Assembly: GCF_004378355.1 (NCBI RefSeq)
Contig: NZ_SNUB01000027.1
Coordinates: forward strand, 1-53,158
Direction: 5' to 3'
Source of the DNA: Psychromonas algicola
GTDB lineage: Bacteria > Pseudomonadota > Gammaproteobacteria > Enterobacterales > Psychromonadaceae
DNA length: 53,158 nt
Shown: one piece after another, positions 33,605-44,003 of the stretch
Layout of the letters: the number at the start of each line of letters is the position of its first letter
Numbering within the stretch: the stretch's first letter is position 1
Notes under the pieces: generated by a model
Databases searched by the model: none
What the model saw: only the letters and a program-made list of their open reading frames with translations
What the model was told of the DNA's origin: nothing
Program-made: the position numbers and the translations under genes

Positions 33605-33901
33605 ATGATTAAAAAAATAGTCTTTACTACCATTTTTACGACAACATTTTTGCTAGCTGGGTGCAATACGGAAGAGACTGTAAAAATGGAGTTGGATACC
33701 ATTGATAAGAAAGTGAGCTATATGTTTGCTTTTGGGAGTGCTTCTCAAGTTCAAGATGCTGGCATCACTTTTGATGTCGATGTTGTACGTCAAGCGATTG
33801 AAGATGCAAATAGTGGCCGTGAACCACGTTTAAGCATAGAAGAAATGCAAGCTGCGCATAATGCATTTAAATTGATGCAATTAGAAGGTAATGAAAACTA
33901 A
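33605..33901 (+). CDS. Lipoprotein with FKBP-type N-terminal domain only
   Basis: A 98-residue lipoprotein. The signal ends in a lipobox LLAGC (Cys about residue 20). The rest (KVSYMFAFGSASQ... ending AAHNAFKLMQ) matches the helical dimerisation domain at the front of FkpA/Mip-type peptidyl-prolyl isomerases. The protein stops where the FKBP catalytic domain would begin, so it cannot be an isomerase by itself. The frame is open 39 codons upstream, but the internal ATG starts the lipoprotein signal. It may be a truncated gene or a free chaperone module. Confidence 0.75.
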   Translation: MIKKIVFTTIFTTTFLLAGCNTEETVKMELDTIDKKVSYMFAFGSASQVQDAGITFDVDVVRQAIEDANSGREPRLSIEEMQAAHNAFKLMQLEGNEN

Positions 33902-33968
33902 AGTAAACAAGTATCTTTTATCTCATAAAAGACTTCGTTTTAGTTATTAGAACCAAATAAGGCTTTCA

Positions 33969-34832
33969 ATGAAAAAACCTCAAAAAGCGATAGTGACTTT
34001 TACTAATCCAACGGTAAAAGAAAGATTAAAGCCACATTTGTATTCAATGATGATCAAACCATGGCGCATGATTAAAAATACATTAATGCTTACCGGTGCC
34101 TTTGTTTGGCTTTTGTTATTGCTTGTATGCTTATATTTTTACAGCGTGTTGAGTAAAGTGCCTGATTTAGAAAAAGTGCCATTTCAACATGTGCGTGAAG
34201 TGGCCGTAGAGAGTGTACAAAGCAAAATAGAGTCTAAAACTAAATTAAAAGAATACCAATGGGTTGGTATTGATAATGTTAATCGTGATCTTTTATATGC
34301 CATTGTGATGAGTGAAGATGGACAGTTTTTCTCACACAAAGGGGTTAATTGGGATGCGTTAATTAGTGCAATTGGAGAAAATATAAAGCGTCGAGAATTA
34401 AGTTATGGTGCCTCGACAATTTCACAACAAGTTTCTAAAAATGTATATATGCGATCTAATTCGAAGAGTTTTAGTCGTAAACTATCAGAACTTTTTACGA
34501 CGCGAGAGCTAGAAAAACACCTTTCTAAAAATGAAATATTAGAGCTATATCTTAATGTTGCTGAGTTTGGTCCTGATATTTACGGTGTGAAACATGCTTC
34601 AAAATACTATTTTGGTAAAAGCCCCGCAGACATAAATGCGGCAGAGGGGGCATTTTTAGCAATTATGTTACCATCACCACGTAAATACCATTACAGCATC
34701 TTTCAAAACAAGCACTTAGCACCCCGGCACCAAAGGAAGTTGAGACGTATTTTCTCCGATATGTTGTATAAAGAATATATCAGCCCTAATCAATATCAAA
34801 GTTATTTAAAATGGAACTATTTCTTCAACTAG
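33969..34832 (+). CDS. GT51 monofunctional peptidoglycan transglycosylase
   Basis: A 287-residue inner-membrane protein with one N-terminal membrane helix (about residues 40-62) and a GT51 domain. The motifs are SEDGQFFSHKGVNW with the catalytic Glu, GASTISQQVSKN, RKLSELFTTRELEKHLSK and ILELYLNVAEFG. It polymerises lipid II glycan strands and has no transpeptidase domain, like MtgA. It is longer at the N-terminus than E. coli MtgA and diverged from it, so I do not assign the symbol. Confidence 0.88.
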   Translation: MKKPQKAIVTFTNPTVKERLKPHLYSMMIKPWRMIKNTLMLTGAFVWLLLLLVCLYFYSVLSKVPDLEKVPFQHVREVAVESVQSKIESKTKLKEYQWVGIDNVNRDLLYAIVMSEDGQFFSHKGVNWDALISAIGENIKRRELSYGASTISQQVSKNVYMRSNSKSFSRKLSELFTTRELEKHLSKNEILELYLNVAEFGPDIYGVKHASKYYFGKSPADINAAEGAFLAIMLPSPRKYHYSIFQNKHLAPRHQRKLRRIFSDMLYKEYISPNQYQSYLKWNYFFN

Positions 34833-35059
34833 TTGAACTAAAACAGAAATTTTGCAAACAATTACTTGTGAACTTTTTATTAAATTTTTGTTGTTTTTTT
34901 TATTTAATTAGAATTTCCTAATATCTTTGCTATATTAAATGAAGCCCTTTGTTTTGGGGGGCTGTAAATAACGTAAAGTCTTTATAATAATCATGAGATT
35001 CATCACTTTGTTGTATTACGTTGTTTATACCTTGAAAAGAACTAATAGGATTTTCAAAT

Positions 35060-36934
35060 ATGAAAAAATTTAAACTACAGGTCATTCTTGCTCTTGGCGC
35101 CATCGTCGCAGCAATTATTGTCACTATTGCTCTTTTAGACTTTCTGGCTTTTAGAACAGAAAGTATGGATCTAAATAAAGAAATACTTCGTGAAAAAAAT
35201 GCAACATTAGAAGCGGGCATTAAAGAAAAATTTGAAAACTACAAATTAGTCTTGTCTTCTATTGAATTAGAAGAACATGAAGTTGGTGCTCCAGAATTAT
35301 CTCCTAAAAATGCAGCGGGTATGAGCGCGGTATACGGTATTCTTAAAGAACGTAGTAATGGTGTTTATTTATTTGATAAATCCGGCTCTTCTTACAGAAG
35401 AGATGGTTCAAATACTGGGAAAGATTATAAAGGACGTAGTTATTATAAAGCCGTTTTTGATAGAAATGAGGATTTTTATGTATCTTCTACCTATATGTCA
35501 AAGGGACTTCGTTTTGTTGCCATTGCTTATAAAGTAAATGCTAATGTGGCATTGATGACAACAATTCAGCTAGATACCTTTTTAGTTGATATAAAAGATA
35601 GAAAAGATCTATTTGTATATACTGATAACGGCACGGTTATTATTGCACCTTATGAAGATGCTCTTGGTCAAAAAATGTTAGATTTACGACCTGGTTATGA
35701 ACAATTTACACCAGAAACACCTGAGCTTTCATACAAAATTGAAATCGATGGAGTAAAAGAAGAAGTCTCTGCATTCTGGGGGCAAATGGATATTAATGGT
35801 TGGAGCTACGTTACTTTTATTGAAACAAGTAAAATTACTAAAGGTGCAAATACGCAGCTTTTATACTCTCTAATCATTGGACTTGTTTGTTTCATTATCG
35901 CATGTTTAATTTTGCTTGTAGTGATGGATAAATTGGTATTAAAACCAGTTGGTGGTGCGCCAGAAGATATTGCTAAGTTGATTGAAAAAATGGCTGATGG
36001 GGATTTAAGAGATAAATTAACTCCGTCACCTAAAGATACTGGTATTTATCGTTCGCTTGTTGCACTTTCAAATCAATTATCTGAAATTGTATGTAATTCA
36101 TTGAAAGTATCAGAAAGTGTTGCCTCTTCCTCTGAAGAGCTAAATGCAGTCATGAACGATACCTTGAAGAACATGGAAAGTGAAAAACAACAAGTTGAGC
36201 AAATATCAACGGCGATTTACGAACTATCAACAACATCACAAGAAGTGAGTAGTAAAGCGGTAAGTGCAGAAGATGAAACTAAAGTCAGCTTAAGTAACAT
36301 TGAAAGCGGGAAAGTAACACTTGAGAAAAATATCGCATTAACAAACGATATTAGTATTTCTGTTGCAGAAACTGCGATGATTGTTGATGAGCTAAGAAAA
36401 TTCACAATTGAAATTGTTACTGTTATCGATGTTATTAATGGTATTTCAGACCAAACAAATTTACTCGCTTTAAACGCGGCAATTGAAGCGGCTCGTGCTG
36501 GTGAAGCTGGGCGTGGTTTTGCGGTTGTGGCTGATGAAGTACGTAGCTTGGCATCGAAAACTCAACAATCTACAGTTAGTATTCAAGATATTATTCTTAA
36601 ATTACAACAGCAAGCAGAAAAAGCTAGCAGCAATATGACGCAGAATGTTGATTTAATTGAAGGCTCTGTAGTACTTGCTGATCAAGTTAAAGCAGCCTTT
36701 GAAGATATCGCTCAAGCAACTAAAGCAATATCTGAAATTAATGCGATGGTAGCAACTGCATCTGTTCAACAAACTGGTGTAACTGAAGATATCTCGAAAA
36801 ATACAACGGAAGCCTTTGACTTAGTACAGCAAAATGTACAGTCAATTAATCAAGCGTTGCAAGCTGCAACAGAATTAGCGCAGCTAGCTCAAACACAAAA
36901 AGATGATATCGGCTTCTTTAAAGTGATGGATTAA
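35060..36934 (+). CDS. Methyl-accepting chemotaxis protein (Cache sensor)
   Basis: A 624-residue chemoreceptor. TM1 is at about residues 7-29, then a periplasmic double-Cache-like sensor (about 35-265; [20 protein letters not shown] is typical), TM2 at about 270-292, a HAMP-like linker and the signalling domain. The CheW/CheA-binding hairpin tip reads [21 protein letters not shown] near residue 465. No C-terminal CheR-tethering pentapeptide is seen. The ligand is unknown; dCache sensors often bind amino acids or carboxylates. A strong terminator follows. Confidence 0.94.
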   Translation: MKKFKLQVILALGAIVAAIIVTIALLDFLAFRTESMDLNKEILREKNATLEAGIKEKFENYKLVLSSIELEEHEVGAPELSPKNAAGMSAVYGILKERSNGVYLFDKSGSSYRRDGSNTGKDYKGRSYYKAVFDRNEDFYVSSTYMSKGLRFVAIAYKVNANVALMTTIQLDTFLVDIKDRKDLFVYTDNGTVIIAPYEDALGQKMLDLRPGYEQFTPETPELSYKIEIDGVKEEVSAFWGQMDINGWSYVTFIETSKITKGANTQLLYSLIIGLVCFIIACLILLVVMDKLVLKPVGGAPEDIAKLIEKMADGDLRDKLTPSPKDTGIYRSLVALSNQLSEIVCNSLKVSESVASSSEELNAVMNDTLKNMESEKQQVEQISTAIYELSTTSQEVSSKAVSAEDETKVSLSNIESGKVTLEKNIALTNDISISVAETAMIVDELRKFTIEIVTVIDVINGISDQTNLLALNAAIEAARAGEAGRGFAVVADEVRSLASKTQQSTVSIQDIILKLQQQAEKASSNMTQNVDLIEGSVVLADQVKAAFEDIAQATKAISEINAMVATASVQQTGVTEDISKNTTEAFDLVQQNVQSINQALQAATELAQLAQTQKDDIGFFKVMD

Positions 36935-36975
36935 CAAAAACTAAAACAAGTTAAACTATTACTGCTATTAATACT

Positions 36976-37010
36976 AAAACGGCTTGTGTGCAAACACAGG
37001 CCGTTTTTTT
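36976..37010 (+). terminator. Rho-independent terminator after chemoreceptor
   Basis: AAAACGGC with GCCGTTTT and an inner TGTGT/ACACA form a long hairpin followed by seven or more T. Confidence 0.92.
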
Positions 37011-37152
37011 GTAACATTCATTCTTGTGCTTCTTTAATATGAAAAGGGTTGTGAGGGTGTCATATGGACTAGCTCGATGAAAAACTAAACCCTAATGAGC
37101 TCTCCTCCGTATTAATTGTTTACACTATTATTCAATTGATTGGGCTTTGATT

Positions 37153-37404
37153 ATGATACTAACAGACAGCGAGACATCCCGAATTATCGAAATGGCTTGG
37201 GAAGATAGAACTCCCTTTGAAGCGATTGAGTTGCAGTTTGGTTTAAATGAAAAGAAAGTGGTGCAATTTATGCGTCAAAATATGAAGGCTGGTAGTTTTA
37301 AAATCTGGCGTACTCGAGTTGCTGGCCGAAAAACAAAACATATTCAATTAAGATCTCCTGAAGTTAAAAGAGCTTATTGTCCAACTCAATATAAGAATAG
37401 ATAA
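37153..37404 (+). CDS. TIGR03643/DUF2805 family small protein
   Basis: An 83-residue basic protein of the widespread TIGR03643 (DUF2805) family, whose function is unknown. The sequence is typical: IIEMAWEDRTPFEAIELQFG, then FMRQNMKAGSFKIWRTRVAGR and a basic C-terminus. The N-terminal half looks like a helix-turn-helix, so nucleic-acid binding is possible. A TTG two codons upstream (37147) is an alternative start. Confidence 0.85.
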   Translation: MILTDSETSRIIEMAWEDRTPFEAIELQFGLNEKKVVQFMRQNMKAGSFKIWRTRVAGRKTKHIQLRSPEVKRAYCPTQYKNR

Positions 37405-37609
37405 TATTAACTTTCTACATGATCTTTAAACTCATAACTGACTGGTGATCCTAACGTCTTACCTATTCTATAGGACTATAAAATTTCAGAGTCTGTTTTT
37501 CGAGGGTGTGATATTCTTTCCAAGAAATGTATAGAAAGTCTTAATATTACAGACATTCGTGTACAATAATCTGCCATAGTTGAGATGAATAGTGATTAAG
37601 GAAGTAACA

Positions 37610-38431
37610 ATGGAGGTATTAAACCATCAAGGTGAATCACTACAAATAGATAAAGGGTATCGCTTTGGCGATGCTTTTTTAAATCTATTAACCTTTATTA
37701 AAAAACCTTCTGAACAGGATCAAAATCGTAATTCACTTGAGCAACAATGTGATGTTTTTTATCGTGATATTATGAATTACGACTTCTTGGATTCACATAA
37801 TCAGCATATGTCTGATGAACGTTTTGATCTAGCTGCAAAAAATCTTAATGCTATCCACTCCCTTTCTATCGATTTATTAACCGGTTTACGCAAAAAAGAA
37901 TATTTACAGCGTAAATTGGCGAGTCTTGAACAGCAAATTTATCATGATCAGGTGTCGGACTTTTCACTAGTGATGTGTGATTTAGATAAGTTTAAAGAGG
38001 TTAATGACAATTTTGGACACAGTGTTGGCGATGATACGTTAACCTTATTTGGGCAGTTGATTCGAGAAGCCATCCGTCCAGCTGATCATGCCTATCGTTT
38101 TGGTGGAGAAGAGTTCCTTATATTATTACCTAATAGCAATTTAGATGAAGCTGTTAGTGTTGCTGAGCGTGTACGTAAAACAATTGAAGATAGATTACAT
38201 CTAGGGCATTACGGCTTAAGCCAAGTTACTGCAATTGATATTAACAAGTCTCAAATTTCTTCACAAGAGGGGCAGGAGGCCGATGCTTTTTTCTTAATGA
38301 GAGACATTACCTGTAGTTTTGGCGTCTCAAACTACAGTGCATGTGGCCAATCAACAGATGCCTTATTTGCACAAGCTGATGACAATCTTTATGTGGCAAA
38401 AAACAATGGGCGTAATAAAGTCGTATTTTAG
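37610..38431 (+). CDS. GGDEF-domain diguanylate cyclase
   Basis: A 273-residue cytoplasmic protein. An N-terminal region of about 85 residues with no recognised sensor precedes a GGDEF domain (from DLLTGLRKKEYL). The active-site loop is GGEEF at residues 165-169 and metal/substrate residues occur in DLDKFKEVNDNFGHSVGDD, so it should make cyclic di-GMP. A 35-residue insertion between helices (around SQISSQEGQEAD) is unusual. The ATG at 37610 is preferred because AAGGAAG precedes it; a GTG at 37592 is in frame. Confidence 0.9.
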   Translation: MEVLNHQGESLQIDKGYRFGDAFLNLLTFIKKPSEQDQNRNSLEQQCDVFYRDIMNYDFLDSHNQHMSDERFDLAAKNLNAIHSLSIDLLTGLRKKEYLQRKLASLEQQIYHDQVSDFSLVMCDLDKFKEVNDNFGHSVGDDTLTLFGQLIREAIRPADHAYRFGGEEFLILLPNSNLDEAVSVAERVRKTIEDRLHLGHYGLSQVTAIDINKSQISSQEGQEADAFFLMRDITCSFGVSNYSACGQSTDALFAQADDNLYVAKNNGRNKVVF

Positions 38432-38436
38432 CTGTT

Positions 38437-38769
38437 TTATACCTGTCTTTTTCTTTCTGCCAAAATACCCAACATACAAAAAATAGCTGCGATTGAGATA
38501 GGTAAATAAGGTAAAGAAATATATTTCAATAGCATCTCTAATACAGGCTGTAGCCAAACTGTTAATAATCCATATCCAAAAGTACACATCATAATAAAAG
38601 CCGAGATGCGCGCGATAAAAATCCACGATGAAACGGTGCGTTTAATATAATTATTAAGATTATTACCATAAATCACTAAGCATGTTGCAACGATCGCGAG
38701 AGCAATATCGCTTAGGTGTAAATTCATATGTCGAGCTAGTTGTAAGTTAAGATCGTAAATAATATTCAT
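38437..38769 (-). CDS. DUF3392 family membrane protein
   Basis: A 110-residue membrane protein with three predicted helices, of the DUF3392 family common in Vibrio relatives; function unknown. Characteristic are HLSDIALAIVATCLVIYGN near residue 18 and a C-terminal LAERKRQV. It ends 5 bp from the diguanylate cyclase on the opposite strand. Confidence 0.85.
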   Translation of the reverse strand: MNIIYDLNLQLARHMNLHLSDIALAIVATCLVIYGNNLNNYIKRTVSSWIFIARISAFIMMCTFGYGLLTVWLQPVLEMLLKYISLPYLPISIAAIFCMLGILAERKRQV

Positions 38770-38929
38770 ATTATGCCTCTTAGAATCGTAAGCTTAATAC
38801 TACTTTGATAAAAATTCAGATCAATACTTTATCGTACTCATTGGGTGGGGTGGTTAGCTGAAAATATCTATTGATTTGTGGTGTTAAAACATTGTATTGA
38901 ATGTAAAGGTGCCTAATTTTATATAATAA

Positions 38930-38968
38930 CCCCTTACTTAAGCTAATATATTCAGCTTAAGTAAGGGG
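38930..38968. terminator. Terminator of outer-membrane protein gene
   Basis: CCCCTTACTTAAGCT and AGCTTAAGTAAGGGG form a perfect 15-bp stem around a 9-base loop, 17 bp beyond the stop of the gene at 38985. AT-rich flanks follow on both sides. Confidence 0.85.
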
Positions 38969-38984
38969 TATATTGGTTTTACAG

Positions 38985-39536
38985 TTAAAAGCTTAATCTA
39001 GCACCAATAGAAAGAACATCAGAAGAGTCAAGTGCCGCATAATTTGCTGATACAGAGAAGTTTTGATGTAAATGGTAGCCTACTGATAATTTAACTCCAT
39101 CAAAAAAATCGTTATCAGTATATTCTGTTATTGCTGCATTAATGTATAAATTTTCCGTAGCAGCATGACGCACGCCTACTGTTAAAGAGAAGTCATTATC
39201 AAAAAAGTCAGAATCATAATCATTGTAGTGAACAAGACCATAAAGATGTGTTGCATCACCAAATTGGAGATAAGAGCCCGCACCCAATTTTGTAATGTCC
39301 AAATCATCAAAATCAATTAACTCAGCTGATAGAATTGGTATAAGCAGCATAGGTAATTCTAAAGAGCCAGATAAAGCAGAGTAATCTCCATCATCTGCTC
39401 CTGTGTAATCATAATCTACAGTCCCTACTGAATATTCAAGGTAAGTAAAAGGTGATGCCGCGATACCCTCAGCATGTGCATTGAACGATAACGCTGTGAT
39501 TGCTGTGGCGATAGCTGTTTTGATCATTTTTTTCAT
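38985..39536 (-). CDS. Small outer-membrane beta-barrel protein
   Basis: A 183-residue secreted protein with a signal peptide (cleavage after AHA, residue 22). The mature part alternates hydrophobic and polar residues with many Tyr and Asp and ends in GARLSF, a terminal Phe typical of Bam-assembled barrels. About eight strands would fit. Very acidic, as is common in marine bacteria. Function not recognised; YfaZ- or OmpW-like barrels are possible comparisons. Confidence 0.75.
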   Translation of the reverse strand: MKKMIKTAIATAITALSFNAHAEGIAASPFTYLEYSVGTVDYDYTGADDGDYSALSGSLELPMLLIPILSAELIDFDDLDITKLGAGSYLQFGDATHLYGLVHYNDYDSDFFDNDFSLTVGVRHAATENLYINAAITEYTDNDFFDGVKLSVGYHLHQNFSVSANYAALDSSDVLSIGARLSF

Positions 39537-39948
39537 GTCATTTTCTCCTAGAAAAATTGCTTTGGTTTTTTATTTTAAGATTCTGTTAATTAATATACTT
39601 AACGGCCTCAAAGAGTAAAGCTTTAACAAATTAGCATAAAAAGTTATATCGGAGTTATATAAAGCGAATAGAGTTGTTAATAGTTATACGTTTTAGTAGT
39701 TCTCAATAGCATCCGTTTAATGTTAGAAACTTCTTAATACATGGAGAGCTCCAAAGAGCTTAAGTTAATTCATCTTCAATATTTTATGGTATGTTTCATC
39801 ATGATTTTAAAAAATCCTAGTAGCTTAAAAAAGGACTCTTCAATCTCATTCTATTTTTAGTTAATTTTCTTGTAATTAATTAAAATATGTAATTTTATCT
39901 TTATTGTATTTACCAGTTAAATGAATTCACAAAAAAGGATTAAATATT
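39537..39948. other. Intergenic region, outer-membrane protein / peptide ABC operon
   Basis: 412 bp, very AT-rich. It must hold two divergent promoters but I see no convincing operator, RNA or gene. A ribosome site AAAAGGA precedes the TTG at 39949. Confidence 0.5.
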
Positions 39949-40974
39949 TTGTTAGCTTATTTCTTAAGGCGCCTTGCCCTTGTTATTCCTACTTTTTTAG
40001 GGATTACTATTCTGATTTTTGCAATCACTCGTGTTGTACCGGGGGGGCCCGTCGAAAGAATGTTATCGCAAATGAATTCTCAATCGGATAGAACTGTTTC
40101 ACATAAGGTGGCTGGTAGTAACTCGGCTTTATCTGAAAGCCAAATGGCTGAGCTAAACGCTTTTTATGGACTAGATAAACCTGTTTTAACTGCTTATACA
40201 GAATGGCTTAATAAATTGCTTCATGCCGATTTTGGTGAATCTACACGTTATTATGAGCCTGTCACCGATATGATTGCTGAACGTTTACCTGTTTCTTTAT
40301 TTTATGGTGGGATGACTTTTTTCATCAGTTATTTTATTTCTATTCCATTAGGTTACTTTAAAGCACTTAAGCATGGTTCCGTGTTTGACTCCGTTTCTTC
40401 TGTTTTAATTTTTGTTGGTTATGCACTTCCTGGTTATATCGTTGGTGTACTTTTAATCACATGGTTTGCTTTCAATATTGAAATGTTCCCCATGGGCGGA
40501 TTTGTTAGCGATAGTTTTGACGACTTAGAAACCGTATCGGAACAAGTTGCTGATATTATGTGGCATGCCGTGCTTCCTCTAACTTGTTATTTGATTGCCG
40601 ATTTCGCAACATTAACCATGACCATGAAAAACAACTTAATGGAAAACCTGTCCTCCGATTACATCCGAACAGCCATTGCTAAAGGCTTGCCATTTAAAAC
40701 TGCGGTGAGAACACACGCATTACGTAATAGCTTGATCCCTGTTGCTAGCCATTTTGGTAATTCATTATTATTTTTTATGACAGGCTCATTTTTAATTGAA
40801 GTTATTTTTGATATTAACGGGATTGGTTTACTGGGTTATGAATCCATTATGGAGCGTGATTATCCTGTTGTAATGGGTATTGTCGCAATCAATGCCGCGA
40901 TGCTACTGCTCGGTAACATATTATCTGACATCTGTGTTGCTATCGTCGATCCTCGCGTTAGATTTGGATCTTAA
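39949..40974 (+). CDS. Peptide-type ABC permease (DppB/YejB-like)
   Basis: A 341-residue permease with about six helices and the binding-protein-dependent transport motif (ENLSSDYIRTAIAKGLPFK, about residues 229-247). RRLALVIPTFLGITILIF opens the protein as in YejB. The TTG start has AAAAGGA about 9 bases upstream. First gene of a five-gene operon, permease-permease-binding protein-ATPase-ATPase. Confidence 0.92.
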   Translation: MLAYFLRRLALVIPTFLGITILIFAITRVVPGGPVERMLSQMNSQSDRTVSHKVAGSNSALSESQMAELNAFYGLDKPVLTAYTEWLNKLLHADFGESTRYYEPVTDMIAERLPVSLFYGGMTFFISYFISIPLGYFKALKHGSVFDSVSSVLIFVGYALPGYIVGVLLITWFAFNIEMFPMGGFVSDSFDDLETVSEQVADIMWHAVLPLTCYLIADFATLTMTMKNNLMENLSSDYIRTAIAKGLPFKTAVRTHALRNSLIPVASHFGNSLLFFMTGSFLIEVIFDINGIGLLGYESIMERDYPVVMGIVAINAAMLLLGNILSDICVAIVDPRVRFGS

Positions 40975-40984
40975 GGAGATGACT

Positions 40985-42025
40985 TTGAACCCACTAACCG
41001 TAAAAAAAATTAACCGTTTTAAAGAAATTAAACGTGGATATTGGTCTTTTCTTTTACTTGTTACCTTATTGTTGCTTTCGTTAGTTGCAGAACTATTTAT
41101 TAATAGCAAAGCGTTAATGGTTGGTTACCAAGGAAATACTTACTTTCCCATTTTTTCTGATGTTTATATAGGTAAAGATTTTGGCTTAAATTACAGCGCA
41201 GAAGTGAATTATAGAGATCTTAAAAAACAATTTGAAGCAGAAGAAAACAGTGATAACTATGTTGTTATGCCACTTGTTCCTTGGAATGCCTATGAACAAG
41301 ATTTTAATGGCGCAAGCTATCCACCATTAGCCCCTGATTCAGCAACTCAACATTATTTGGGCACAGATATCATTGGGCGAGATGTGTTAGCTCGATTGGT
41401 CTATGGATTCAGAACGGCAATGGGATTTGCATTAATGACCATGGTACTTTCCTATATTATTGGTATTTCCATGGGCTGTGCTATGGGTTTTTTTGGTGGG
41501 AAATTCGACTTACTAAGCCAACGTTTTATAGAGATTTGGTCAATGGTGCCATTTTTATATGTGATCATGATTCTTGTCTCTGTGGTTCAGCCAACATTTG
41601 GTTTATTCGTCATGATTAACGTGGTCTTTAGCTGGATGGGGATCACTTGGTATATGCGTACCATGACCTATAAAGAGGCTGCGCGAGAATATGTGCAGTC
41701 TGCTAAAGCGTTAGGCGCATCAACACCTCGTATTATTTTCAAACATATATTACCTAATACCATGGTAATGATTGTGACTTTGGCACCTTTCACTATTGCC
41801 TCAAATATTACAGCATTAACGGCTCTAGATTTTCTAGGTTTAGGTTTAATGCCTCCAACGCCAAGTTGGGGAGAGTTACTTCAACAAGGGAAATCAAACC
41901 TTGATGCGCCATGGATTGTGATGTCAGTAGTGACATCTATTGTTTCAGTACTGGTTATGGTTACTTTTATCGGTGAAGCGGTAAGAGCTGCTTTTGACCC
42001 TAAAAAATACACAAGATATACCTAA
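40985..42025 (+). CDS. Peptide-type ABC permease (DppC/YejE-like)
   Basis: About 346 residues. A first helix (FLLLVTLLLLSLVAELF) is followed by a long periplasmic insertion of about 90 residues before the channel helices, as in YejE. The EAA loop is REYVQSAKALGASTPRIIF. AAGGAG at 40973-40978 touches an ATG at 40979 but is correctly spaced (6 bp) from an in-frame TTG at 40985, which I choose; the ATG adds two residues. Eleven bp after permease 1. Confidence 0.9.
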   Translation: MNPLTVKKINRFKEIKRGYWSFLLLVTLLLLSLVAELFINSKALMVGYQGNTYFPIFSDVYIGKDFGLNYSAEVNYRDLKKQFEAEENSDNYVVMPLVPWNAYEQDFNGASYPPLAPDSATQHYLGTDIIGRDVLARLVYGFRTAMGFALMTMVLSYIIGISMGCAMGFFGGKFDLLSQRFIEIWSMVPFLYVIMILVSVVQPTFGLFVMINVVFSWMGITWYMRTMTYKEAAREYVQSAKALGASTPRIIFKHILPNTMVMIVTLAPFTIASNITALTALDFLGLGLMPPTPSWGELLQQGKSNLDAPWIVMSVVTSIVSVLVMVTFIGEAVRAAFDPKKYTRYT

Positions 42026-42178
42026 TAAAGCAATAAATTTGGACATTATAACTAAATGTTTATAGGAAGTTTTTATCAAACTTATTCATTTTATTTAAAG
42101 GCTTACAAAAAGTAAGTGATATTAAAGTTAGCCCGTTGTTCAAATTATATTTAGATATTAAATAAGGAAGAATACAGA

Positions 42179-43993
42179 ATGAAACGTATTACAATTATCT
42201 CCCTCTTGTCATTGTTTACTTTTAATGCAGCGTCAGAGCAGCTACCAGCGGACTTGGATTGGATATCAAATCAGAATGAGCCGCTATTTGCTTCTGAGCA
42301 AGCGAAACAAGGTGGAACTCTACGTTCTTACATCCTAAGCTTTCCTCAAACATTGCGCACAGTTGGTCCAGACTCTAATGGTGCTTTTCGTAGTTATATG
42401 TTGGATAACGCGCCAGCGCTTGTTTCTCGCCATCCGAATACACTTAAATGGATCCCTGGTTTAGCAACGTCTTGGGCGTACGGCAAAGATGATAAAACCG
42501 TTTACTTTAAATTAAATCCTGCAGCTAAATGGTCAGACGGTGAAAAGGTAACGGCAGATGATTATTTGTTTATTCTTACTTATTACCGCTCAAAAGATAT
42601 TGTTGCACCTTGGTACAATGAATATTACACAACGGAGCTTGATACTATTGTTAAGTATGATGATTACACCATTGCTGTTAAAACAGTAAGTAAAAAAGAT
42701 CGTGATAACTTAATGATTGATACTGGTAGTCTTCAACCTCGTCCAAAGCATTTTTTCAAGTCTATTACTGATAAAAATAAAGATGGTATGTCAGACAATT
42801 TTGTCCGTAAATATAACTTTAAAGCAGAGCCAACAACGGCTGCTTATTATATTGATAAGATTAAAAAAGGAAAAAGCATCACCTTTAAACACGTTGATGA
42901 TTGGTGGGGATATAGCAATCGCTACAATAAGAATCGTTATAACGTAGAAAAAATTAGTTTCACTGTTATTCGTGATAATGACATTGCACGTAAACATTTT
43001 GAAAAAGGTCTGCTTGATACTTTTGGTCTTATACTGCCTGATTTATGGCATAACAAAGCTGATACTGAACCATACCAAAAAGGTTATATCCATAAATTTT
43101 GGGGATATAACCAGTTAGAAGAAGGTGCGGGTGGCCTATGGATGAATGTTGCTAAGCCACTGCTTTCTGATCTTATTATTCGTGAAGGTATCGTTTCTGC
43201 AACAGATTATGATGGCATGATTAAAAATGTTCTACGTGGCGATTATTCACGTAAACCACACGCAATGGGAACGGGTCACGGTGATTACGATGTTAAAAAA
43301 CCAAAACCAGCTGCATTTGAGCCAGAAAAAGCTGCAAAACTGTTTGCTAAAGCGGGATTCGATCAAATTGGCCCTGATGGCATTCGACAAAATAGTGAAG
43401 GTAAACGCTTAAGTTTTTCTGTGACTTATGGTTACCAAACTTGGACTCCTCGTATCGCTTACTTAAAAGAGCAAGCGAAAAAAGCAGGTCTTGAATTCAC
43501 CATGAACCTTGTTGATGGCTCTTCATCATTCAAATATATGCTTGAGAAAAAACATGAACTTGCGTTCTTAAATATGGGTAGTGGTTCAATTCCAGCGTAT
43601 TGGGAATACTTCCATTCAGACAATGCAAATAAAGCACAAACGAACAACTTCACTAACTTTAGCTCTCCAGAGTTAGATGCGAAGATCATGGCTTATAAAA
43701 CAGAGTTTGATTTAGCAAAAAAACAACAGATTTCACGAGATATCCAAGCAATGGTAACTGCTGCTCATGTTATTGCACCTGGTTATATGGTTCCTTACGA
43801 TCGCCAAGGTTACTGGCGTTGGGTCAAGTTCCCTAAAAACGCAATGACTCGCAAAACCTATATCATGTTTGACCCTACAGAAATCAGTAACTTCTGGATC
43901 GACCTTGATGAGAAAAAAGCAACATTAGCAGCGATGAAAGACGGTAAGGCCTTTGAGCCTGTGACTTTCATTGACAGAAACTTCAAGCTTTAA
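42179..43993 (+). CDS. Family-5 periplasmic binding protein (YejA-like)
   Basis: A 604-residue SBP_bac_5 protein with a short signal peptide (cleavage likely after NAAS, near residue 19). Family features include LRSYILSFPQTLRTVGPDS, PGLATSWAYGKDDKTVYF and KWSDGEKVTADDYLF. Length and operon order resemble YejA of the YejABEF system, which imports oligopeptides. The 153-bp gap before it may hold a second promoter or an mRNA processing site that favours high binding-protein levels. Confidence 0.9.
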   Translation: MKRITIISLLSLFTFNAASEQLPADLDWISNQNEPLFASEQAKQGGTLRSYILSFPQTLRTVGPDSNGAFRSYMLDNAPALVSRHPNTLKWIPGLATSWAYGKDDKTVYFKLNPAAKWSDGEKVTADDYLFILTYYRSKDIVAPWYNEYYTTELDTIVKYDDYTIAVKTVSKKDRDNLMIDTGSLQPRPKHFFKSITDKNKDGMSDNFVRKYNFKAEPTTAAYYIDKIKKGKSITFKHVDDWWGYSNRYNKNRYNVEKISFTVIRDNDIARKHFEKGLLDTFGLILPDLWHNKADTEPYQKGYIHKFWGYNQLEEGAGGLWMNVAKPLLSDLIIREGIVSATDYDGMIKNVLRGDYSRKPHAMGTGHGDYDVKKPKPAAFEPEKAAKLFAKAGFDQIGPDGIRQNSEGKRLSFSVTYGYQTWTPRIAYLKEQAKKAGLEFTMNLVDGSSSFKYMLEKKHELAFLNMGSGSIPAYWEYFHSDNANKAQTNNFTNFSSPELDAKIMAYKTEFDLAKKQQISRDIQAMVTAAHVIAPGYMVPYDRQGYWRWVKFPKNAMTRKTYIMFDPTEISNFWIDLDEKKATLAAMKDGKAFEPVTFIDRNFKL

Positions 43994-44003
43994 GGTTATT
44001 AGT

